Assembly (NCBI GenBank): GCA_049325415.1 | Contig: JBMOLL010000026.1 | Coordinates: forward strand, 1 to 18,406 | Direction: 5' to 3' | DNA: 18,406 nt | From: JBMOLL01 sp049325415 | GTDB lineage: Bacteria > Bacteroidota > Bacteroidia > Bacteroidales > GCA-2748055 | Translations under genes and position numbers: made by a program | Shown: piece by piece, positions 13,119-18,406 of the stretch | Layout of the letters: every line of letters starts with the position of its first letter | How positions within the stretch are numbered: the stretch's first letter is position 1 | The notes under the pieces: generated by a model | What the model was told of the DNA's origin: nothing | Databases searched by the model: none | The model's input: the letters and a program-made list of their open reading frames with translations, nothing else

Positions 13119-14348
13119 CTATTTTGAATAGGAAAGCAGGCGTTGTTCGCCTTCCAGGGCCCTGAGTCCGGCAATATCCTGTGTGACCTCCAGGGTTCCC
13201 AGGTATTCACCCGCACTGCCTCTCACGGCATAGTATTCGATATGTACAAATTTATCCTGCATCCGGATCCAGAAGGCCGCGCTGTTCTCCTTTCCGTTAC
13301 GGAAGTCGGACAGGATCTGGTCGACTACATGCACGCTGGAGGGCGGATGGCACATCCTTACATCCCTGCCGATAATGGCGCGGTTGCGGGCAAAGATCCG
13401 GTCGGGTCCCAGGCTGAAGAATTTCACTTTATCCTCCTTATCAACAAAGGTCAGGTCGACCGGCAGCGTTTTAAAGATGGCTTCGAGTTCGTCGGTACTG
13501 AAACTTCCGGTTGAGAGGCGGATTGCTCCGTCTGAACCGGCGGTGGATGCCGTTGTTTCAATGTTTTCCGGTTTCCAGTCATCCTCCGGATCATAGAGGC
13601 AGAATCCGAATTCCATGGTCTGCTGATAGATGGCATACCATTCCTGGTCGCTTAGTTTATCCATGGCCATGGGCAGGAGGATCTCCTCCTCCTTCATAAT
13701 CATGTCGCTGATCCCGTTAAGTGCAGGTGTCAGGACGAGTCCTGCCGTTACCGAGGCTTCCCCTGCGGTAATGTCACCGGGGGAGGAGAGGGCCTGGATG
13801 GCCGCCTTCAGCAGTTCGCGCACTTCATCGTGCTTGCCCCACATTACTTTCGGAGGTCCGGTGATTTCATATTTCTCCAGGTAAGGGAAGAGCAGGTATT
13901 CCTTTCGCTGATAATGCTTGTCTACATCCATCAGCTCGTTGAAAAGGGCATGGAGCCTGATGAAATGCACCTTAACCTGGTCATCCTTCAGGCCGGGAAT
14001 GGCAGCAATCATTTCACGGGCATGGCCGATCACCCGCTCCAGTTCAAGATTTTCCTTTTTCATGGTATCTACCGGGTGACCGGCCGGAACCGGGCGGGCG
14101 CCGCTCTGGTCGATATGGCCGTCGAGGACCATCGTATGTATATCACAGAACTTCAGTACCTCTTCTGCCGGGAGTCCTTCGCGGATCAGTTGCTGTTCCA
14201 CTTCCACCACTTCGTCGTAGGGGATATTCTGAAGCAGGTCGATCAGCCGGTTACGGACCATCACAGGGGCTTCGCCCGCATGAAGCTGGAGGATCATATG
14301 TTTAAGGAGTTCTTTCCTTTTTTCCGAATTGTTGATTATCTCACTCAT
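13119..14348 (-). CDS. DUF438 / hemerythrin-like / PAS-domain protein
   Basis: The 409-residue protein has three regions. Residues about 10-90 are DUF438 (HMILQLHAGEAPVMVRNRL, IPYDEVVEVEQQLIREGLP, DIHTMVLDGHI). Residues about 100-245 are a hemerythrin-like helical bundle with candidate di-iron ligands: H110, H133, H145 and E150 in KHYQRKEYLLFPYLEKYE, H173 in WGKHDEVRELL, and acidic residues in MKEEEILLPMA. Residues about 283-395 are a PAS domain (LPVDLTFVDKEDKVKFFS, GRDVRMCHPP, GTLEVTQDI). The cytoplasmic protein may bind O2, NO or a redox ligand through iron, with the PAS part as a second sensor, but no output domain (kinase or cyclase) is attached. It lies between an Rrf2 regulator and a DUF1858-DUF2249 gene. 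Ligand assignments are by eye. Confidence 0.88.
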   Translation of the reverse strand: MSEIINNSEKRKELLKHMILQLHAGEAPVMVRNRLIDLLQNIPYDEVVEVEQQLIREGLPAEEVLKFCDIHTMVLDGHIDQSGARPVPAGHPVDTMKKENLELERVIGHAREMIAAIPGLKDDQVKVHFIRLHALFNELMDVDKHYQRKEYLLFPYLEKYEITGPPKVMWGKHDEVRELLKAAIQALSSPGDITAGEASVTAGLVLTPALNGISDMIMKEEEILLPMAMDKLSDQEWYAIYQQTMEFGFCLYDPEDDWKPENIETTASTAGSDGAIRLSTGSFSTDELEAIFKTLPVDLTFVDKEDKVKFFSLGPDRIFARNRAIIGRDVRMCHPPSSVHVVDQILSDFRNGKENSAAFWIRMQDKFVHIEYYAVRGSAGEYLGTLEVTQDIAGLRALEGEQRLLSYSK

Positions 14349-14375
14349 CTCGCTGTCTTTTATTATGTTATTGTA

Positions 14376-14831
14376 TTATTCTGTTGCCGGGATATCCTTT
14401 TCGGGATACAGTGTGAAACGGGAACTGTGGTACCTGGACGCGAGCGATTGTACCGTCTCTGTGCTGACAAGGTCGTTCATGGCCTCACGGATCGGTGCGT
14501 AGCGGTTATGAAGCGGACAGGGATTGTTTTCGTCGCAGTTCTTCAGTCCGAAGGCGCAGCCTGTAAAAAGCTTGTCGCCTTCGATGGCATGAACCACTTT
14601 CCTTACGGGCAGGTCTTCCCCTTCCTCTTCAAAATAGAATCCGCCGCCTTTCCCTTTGGCCGAGGCGATAAAACCATTTCTTACCAGGCGTTGAAGGATC
14701 TTGGCCGTAAATTGCTGGGGAGCATCGATCTCACGTGAGATCTCGACTATCCCGGGCCTCCTGCCAAAGCGGTTCTGTAAGCGGATGTAAACCAGTCCGC
14801 GCAGCGCATATTCCGTTTCCTTGTTAAACAT
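14376..14831 (-). CDS. Rrf2-family transcriptional regulator, probably Fe-S cluster sensing
   Basis: The 151-residue protein begins with the Rrf2 winged helix: MFNKETEYALRGLVYI, GIVEISREIDAPQQFTAKIL and LVRNGFIASAKGKGGGFYF. Three cysteines, C92, C99 and C105 (TGCAFGLKNCDENNPCPLH), lie where NsrR, IscR and RsrR-type members bind an Fe-S cluster, so NO, O2 or redox stress is the likely signal. It is the first gene of a three-gene operon; 27 bases separate it from the DUF438 gene. It very likely controls its own operon. It is divergent from marR, and a -7 element lies 16 bases upstream of its ATG. Which regulator subtype it is cannot be settled by eye. Confidence 0.88.
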   Translation of the reverse strand: MFNKETEYALRGLVYIRLQNRFGRRPGIVEISREIDAPQQFTAKILQRLVRNGFIASAKGKGGGFYFEEEGEDLPVRKVVHAIEGDKLFTGCAFGLKNCDENNPCPLHNRYAPIREAMNDLVSTETVQSLASRYHSSRFTLYPEKDIPATE

Positions 14832-14847
14832 GTTTTTTTATTTGCTA

Positions 14848-14855
14848 CAAAGATA
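14848..14855 (-). promoter_or_regulatory. Bacteroidota -7 promoter element for the Rrf2 operon (TATCTTTG)
   Basis: On the minus strand TATCTTTG is an exact TAnnTTTG match 16 bases before the ATG at 14831. A TTTG (complement of 14870-14873) lies only 14 bases upstream, closer than usual for a -33 element. Confidence 0.55.
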
Positions 14856-15020
14856 GTTTAAATAAATTACAAAAAGACCTTTTAGTCCTCTAATAAGAAT
14901 AATTTATGAAATTAACCCTGTAAGTAGCAGAAAATGAATATATAAGCAGAATGTTAATTTTTTAGCAGGGGAAAGGTTCCGGATTTTAGCCGCAAAAACT
15001 TTTCTTGCGAATTTTTTAAG

Positions 15021-15036
15021 GTTAGAATAATCTAAC
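15021..15036. promoter_or_regulatory. Putative MarR operator, copy 1 (upstream of marR)
   Basis: GTTAGAATAATCTAAC is a perfect inverted repeat (GTTAGA-ATAA-TCTAAC). It directly abuts a -7 element TAAATTTG (15037-15044), so binding would block transcription. It recurs with one change at 15476-15491. Confidence 0.7.
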
Positions 15037-15044
15037 TAAATTTG
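15037..15044 (+). promoter_or_regulatory. Possible -7 element for marR (TAAATTTG)
   Basis: Exact TAnnTTTG match, but only four bases before the marR ATG, which would imply a leaderless or nearly leaderless transcript. The true promoter may instead lie further upstream. Confidence 0.35.
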
Positions 15045-15048
15045 TTCC

Positions 15049-15459
15049 ATGAAAAATCTGGTAGATCTGGTAGCGGAATTATCCAGTCTTCTGGCCGAAA
15101 TGGAAGAATCGGCCGGTCGTGAGCTGGATCGTACCGGTCTGACGCTTACTCAGATGCACTACCTGGAAATGATCAGTTTGCTGGGTAATCCGAATCTGAC
15201 CGAGCTGGCGGCAAAGGTGAAACATGCCAAGCCCACGGTAAAGGTCGCGGTCGACCGGCTGGTGGAAAAGGGTTTTGTTTTCAAGGTGAGATCGGATGCG
15301 GACCGCAGAAGCTCGCATTTTCACCTCACGGAAAAGGGTATGCTGGTGAACAGGATCCACGACCAGGCTCACCGGAATATCGCCCGTCTTTTTAAAAGCA
15401 GACTGGAACCGGAGGAACTGGAACAGCTTTCCAGCTTGTTGAATAAAATAACCCAATAA
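15049..15459 (+). CDS. MarR-family transcriptional regulator
   Basis: The 136-residue protein has the MarR architecture: an N-terminal dimer helix, the winged HTH at about residues 28-95 (LTLTQMHYLEMISLLGNP, LTELAAKVKHAKPTVKVAVD, RLVEKGFVFKVRSDADRRS) and C-terminal dimer helices (LFKSRLEPEELEQLSSLL). The DRRS-x-x-x-x-x-L-T wing (SDADRRSSHFHLTEKG) is diagnostic. Such proteins usually repress and are released by a ligand or metal. Inverted repeats of the same 16-bp sequence lie immediately before this gene and before the P-type ATPase that follows, so it probably represses both. The ATPase ATG is 42 bases after its stop. Confidence 0.92.
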   Translation: MKNLVDLVAELSSLLAEMEESAGRELDRTGLTLTQMHYLEMISLLGNPNLTELAAKVKHAKPTVKVAVDRLVEKGFVFKVRSDADRRSSHFHLTEKGMLVNRIHDQAHRNIARLFKSRLEPEELEQLSSLLNKITQ

Positions 15460-15475
15460 ATTTTTTACCTCAATA

Positions 15476-15491
15476 GTTAGTATAATCTAAC
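15476..15491. promoter_or_regulatory. Putative MarR operator, copy 2 (upstream of the P-type ATPase)
   Basis: GTTAGTATAATCTAAC differs from copy 1 at one position and keeps the GTTAG and CTAAC arms. It lies 10 bases before the ATPase ATG and contains TATAAT, so it may overlap a second promoter. Confidence 0.7.
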
Positions 15492-15501
15492 AAAAATACT
15501 T

Positions 15502-18054
15502 ATGACACAGACATTCAACCGGGCTTCGTTCAGGGGATTATCCTCCGCTGAAGCTGCAGAGCGCCTGCAGAAGAATGGATATAATGAACTGCCTTCGTCC
15601 CGGCCCAAAAGTGTTTTCCGGATTGTATGGGATGTGATCCGCGAACCGATGTTCCTTCTGCTGGTTGCCTGTGGCACGCTCTACCTGATCCTTGGTGATA
15701 TTCAGGAAGGACTGATGCTGATGGCCTTTGTTTTTGTGGTGATGGGCATCGAATTTTACCAGGAGCGGAAGACCGAAAAGGCCCTCGATGCACTCAAGGA
15801 TCTGGCCAGTCCGCGTGCCCTGGTGATCCGGGATGGTGAAACGAAGCGGATCGCGGGTCGTGAGGTGGTTCTCGGCGACCTTGTCGTGCTGCAGGAAGGC
15901 GATCGTGTGCCGGCTGACGGGGTAGTGCTGCACGGGATCAACCTGATGGCCGATGAATCGCTGCTGACTGGCGAAGCAGTGCCGGTGCGCAAGCGGGAGT
16001 GGAAAGAGGGAGAGGTCACGGAGCAACCGGGAGGAGACGACCTGCCTGCCGTGTATTCGGGTTCGATGATTGTTCTTGGGAACGGTGTCATACGCGTGAC
16101 GGCAACGGGCATGAACACAGAGATCGGGAAGATCGGCAAAGCCCTTGAGTCGGTAAAGGAAGAGCCCACCAGGCTCAAAAAGGAAATGGGGACACTGGTA
16201 AGGCGACTCGCCATAATAGGCATCATTCTGTGTCTGGTGGTTATCGGGGTGTACACCCTCACGCGTGGCGATCTGCTAAAAGGATTCCTGGCCGGCATCA
16301 CCCTGGCCATGGCCATGTTGCCGGAGGAATTCCCCGTTGTGCTTACCATCTTCATGGCTATGGGCGCCTGGCGGATGTCGAAGAAACAGGTGCTTACCAG
16401 GCGTCCGGCTGCAATCGAAACACTGGGATCTTCGACGGTGCTCTGCACGGATAAGACCGGTACACTTACCTGGAACCGGATGACGGTAACCCGCCTGTTT
16501 AACGGCCGGAACTTCCTGGTTGTCAGCCGGGAAAAGTCCTTCCCGGAGCCTTTCCATGAGATTATTGAATTCGGTATCCTTTCCAGCCAGGTCAATCCTT
16601 TCGATCCAATGGAACGCGCCATTACTGATATGGGTGAGCATTTTCTGAAGGATACGGAGCACATTCATACCGACTGGAAGATGGAGAAGGAATATCCCCT
16701 TTCACGGGAGATGCTGGCCATGTCGAGGGTGTTTTCCGAAGCAGGCAGCGACCGGCGCGTAATTGCTGCCAAGGGAGCGCCAGAGGCTATTTTTGACCTG
16801 TGTCACCTCGACAGGGAAAAACTGGAGAGCTATGCTGCCGCAGTGGAAGAAATGGCTGCGTCGGGCCTGAGGGTCCTGGGTGTGGCGCGCGCTGTGGTTG
16901 AAAAGGGCAAACTTCCTTCCGGTCAGCACGATTTCGATTTTGAGTTTGTCGGACTCATCGGGCTGTCGGATCCGATCCGGGAATCGGTCCCCGGGGCAGT
17001 CAGCGAATGCTACAGGGCCGGGATCCGTGTGATCATGATCACCGGGGATTATCCCGTTACGGCCTGCAATATCGGGGAGGAGATCGGACTGCGTAATCCG
17101 AAGAAAGTGATCACAGGACCGGAACTGGAAAAGATGTCGGAAGAGGAGCTGGCCGAGAGGATCCGGGATGTGAACATTTTTGCCAGGGTGGTACCCGAAC
17201 AAAAGCTCAAGATTGTGAACGCACTGAAGAGGAACGGCGAGATCGTGGCCATGACCGGTGACGGGGTTAATGATGCACCCGCACTGAAAGCAGCGAATAT
17301 CGGGATCGCGATGGGCGAGAAGGGTACCGATGTGGCCAGGGAGGCTTCCTCTCTGGTTCTGATGGACGATAATTTTGCTTCCATCGTCGGTGCCGTCCGC
17401 ATGGGAAGAAGGATCTTCGACAACCTGCGTAAGGCCCTCAGTTATATTTTTGCGATTCATGTTCCGATTGCGGGTCTGTCGCTGATCCCGGTTATGTTTG
17501 CCAATCTGCCGCTGATCCTGTGGCCCGTTCATATCGTTTTTATGGAACTGATCATTGATCCGGCCTGTTCGATCATCTTCGAAGCGGAAAAGGAAGAAAA
17601 TAATGTCATGTCGCGGCCACCTCGTGCTTCCGAAGAGGCGTTTTTTGGTGCAAGGAAGATCCTCGTCAGTTGTCTTCAGGGCCTGGGCATCCTTGTGATC
17701 TGCCTGCTGGTATATTTTGTGGCGCTGTGGCAGGGCTACGATGAGAAAGCCATCCGCACCCTTACCTTTGTGGCACTCATTGCGTCAAATATTGCAGTGA
17801 TCCTGTCGAACCGCTCCATCACAGGCAGTATCTTTTCCATCCTCCATACACCGAATAAAACGGTCAAATGGGTTGCCGGTGGCGCTGTGTTCTTCCTCCT
17901 GCTGGTGTTGAATGTTCCTTTCCTGGTTGATCTCTTCCAGTTTACCAGGGTCGGGATGGTGCCACTCCTGATTTCTGCTCTGGCCGGCTTGCTGAGTATC
18001 GGCTGGTTCGAGGTTTATAAATGGACGTTGAGAAGAAGGTCTCTTCGTTCCTGA
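15502..18054 (+). CDS. P2-like cation-translocating P-type ATPase with a PEEFP ion-site motif
   Basis: The 850-residue protein has the complete P-type ATPase cycle machinery: actuator TGEA (156-159), phosphorylation site DKTGT (D317), nucleotide-site KGAPE (424-428), TGD (514-516) and hinge TGDGVND (585-591). The order M1-M2, A domain, M3-M4, P/N domains, M5-M10 and the N-terminal cation-ATPase domain (LSSAEAAERLQKNGYNEL) put it in the P2-like group. The ion site departs from Ca2+ pumps. M4 reads PEEFP (274-278) rather than PEGLP. M6 reads MELIID (681-686), with E and I where N and T are usual. M5 (SYIFAIHVPIAG) has H653 and I656 at the positions of SERCA N768 and E771. The substrate is therefore open. 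It sits in the inner membrane, next to marR and a putative operator. Confidence 0.93.
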   Translation: MTQTFNRASFRGLSSAEAAERLQKNGYNELPSSRPKSVFRIVWDVIREPMFLLLVACGTLYLILGDIQEGLMLMAFVFVVMGIEFYQERKTEKALDALKDLASPRALVIRDGETKRIAGREVVLGDLVVLQEGDRVPADGVVLHGINLMADESLLTGEAVPVRKREWKEGEVTEQPGGDDLPAVYSGSMIVLGNGVIRVTATGMNTEIGKIGKALESVKEEPTRLKKEMGTLVRRLAIIGIILCLVVIGVYTLTRGDLLKGFLAGITLAMAMLPEEFPVVLTIFMAMGAWRMSKKQVLTRRPAAIETLGSSTVLCTDKTGTLTWNRMTVTRLFNGRNFLVVSREKSFPEPFHEIIEFGILSSQVNPFDPMERAITDMGEHFLKDTEHIHTDWKMEKEYPLSREMLAMSRVFSEAGSDRRVIAAKGAPEAIFDLCHLDREKLESYAAAVEEMAASGLRVLGVARAVVEKGKLPSGQHDFDFEFVGLIGLSDPIRESVPGAVSECYRAGIRVIMITGDYPVTACNIGEEIGLRNPKKVITGPELEKMSEEELAERIRDVNIFARVVPEQKLKIVNALKRNGEIVAMTGDGVNDAPALKAANIGIAMGEKGTDVAREASSLVLMDDNFASIVGAVRMGRRIFDNLRKALSYIFAIHVPIAGLSLIPVMFANLPLILWPVHIVFMELIIDPACSIIFEAEKEENNVMSRPPRASEEAFFGARKILVSCLQGLGILVICLLVYFVALWQGYDEKAIRTLTFVALIASNIAVILSNRSITGSIFSILHTPNKTVKWVAGGAVFFLLLVLNVPFLVDLFQFTRVGMVPLLISALAGLLSIGWFEVYKWTLRRRSLRS

Positions 18055-18153
18055 CAAGAAATTGCCCTGAAAAATTTGCCGGATTCCGCTTTTTAACCGT
18101 AAATTCACTGCTTAACCCAAAACACCTGCAAAAGCAGAAAAAAACATTACTCC

Positions 18154-18406
18154 ATGAAAAAGTTCCTTGCCTTGATTTCCGTGACCCTGCTGCTCGGCGC
18201 ATGCAAAAAAGATACGCCTCCCGAGATCAGCATTATACCGCTCCCGAACCAGATTCAAAAAGGTGAAGGTGTTTTTATCCTCAGCAGCAGCACCGTGCTC
18301 GACATACGGGATGAGCTGTCGGCCGGGGAGGCAGTTTTCCTCACCGAAGGGCTGCAGAAAAAGACCGGCATCAGCCTGGCTGAAGGCCGCAATGCAAAGA
18401 ATGTGA
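18154..18406 (+). CDS. GH20 beta-N-acetylhexosaminidase, lipoprotein, N-terminal part only
   Basis: The gene runs off the window; 84 codons are present. It begins with a lipoprotein signal (MKKFLALISVTLLLGAC, C17), then KKDTPPEISIIPLPNQIQKG and GVFILSSSTVLDI. The I-I-P-x-P segment followed by the strand F-x-L is the start of the GH20 N-terminal accessory domain. The catalytic barrel with its D-E pair lies beyond the window, so activity cannot be confirmed. The enzyme would remove terminal GlcNAc/GalNAc residues from glycans at the cell envelope. TTTG (18075-18078) and TAAATTCA (18100-18107, six of eight matches to TAnnTTTG) with a 21-base gap may form its promoter, in the 99 bases after the ATPase stop. 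Confidence 0.82.
   Translation, partial: MKKFLALISVTLLLGACKKDTPPEISIIPLPNQIQKGEGVFILSSSTVLDIRDELSAGEAVFLTEGLQKKTGISLAEGRNAKNV

Noticed and set aside
13830..14738. 302-residue + strand ORF
   Set aside because: It lies antisense to the DUF438 and Rrf2 genes, crosses both and their intergenic gap, and has a composition and His/Phe pattern typical of an antisense shadow.
15756..16664. 302-residue minus-strand ORF, and the 276-residue one at 16702-17532
   Set aside because: Both are antisense to the well-supported P-type ATPase and show Ser/Arg/Pro- or His/Gln-rich shadow composition with no domain.

Overview
The window reads as a chromosomal stretch from a member of the Bacteroidota. Two large secreted proteins end in type IX secretion (Por) sorting domains. 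Several lipoproteins carry short Bacteroidota-style signals, and start sites mostly lack Shine-Dalgarno sequences and sit in A-rich leaders. Several intergenic regions contain matches to the Bacteroidota -7 promoter element TAnnTTTG. Most genes are around or above 50% G+C (32 of 60 bases in 17101-17160). No tRNA, rRNA, CRISPR array or insertion sequence was seen.

Layout. 1-44 holds the possible last codons of a + strand gene, then a perfect 34-bp palindrome. 107-667 (-) is a short NAD(P)-binding Rossmann protein that looks clipped at its C-terminus. 809-2755 (-) is a secreted pectate lyase-like protein (CBM35-like, a beta-repeat module, PL1 beta-helix, T9SS tail). 3097-3411 (+) is a small four-CxxC zinc-ribbon protein. 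3464-5148 (-) is a compact AT-rich four-gene cassette: RelE/HigB-like toxin, XRE antitoxin and SecB-like chaperone joined by ATGA overlaps, then a small three-helix membrane protein gene broken by an apparent one-base frameshift. 5335-6795 (-) is a K+/H+ antiporter, divergent from a DUF3124 lipoprotein (6900-7427, +). 7591-9513 (-) is a secreted protein made of two tandem copies of a two-domain unit plus a T9SS tail.

The right half starts with a fluoride module (10026-11273, +): crcB/fluC, a DUF190 protein and a HAD-like protein, preceded by a leader with a promoter element, a short ORF and a terminator-like hairpin. Then come an Hsp20 chaperone (11508-11960) and an exported lipocalin-like protein (12117-12578). 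A minus-strand operon (14831 to 12601) encodes an Rrf2 regulator with three cysteines, a DUF438/hemerythrin/PAS protein and a DUF1858-DUF2249 protein; this gene set points to NO, redox or Fe-S stress. Divergent from it is a MarR regulator (15049-15459) followed by a P-type ATPase (15502-18054) with an unusual ion-site signature. A near-identical 16-bp inverted repeat lies before both marR and the ATPase and is probably the MarR operator. The window ends inside a GH20 beta-hexosaminidase lipoprotein gene.

The strongest leads are the toxin-antitoxin-chaperone-membrane protein cassette and the MarR/P-type ATPase unit with its paired operators. All functional calls rest on reading motifs by eye; no database search was run.
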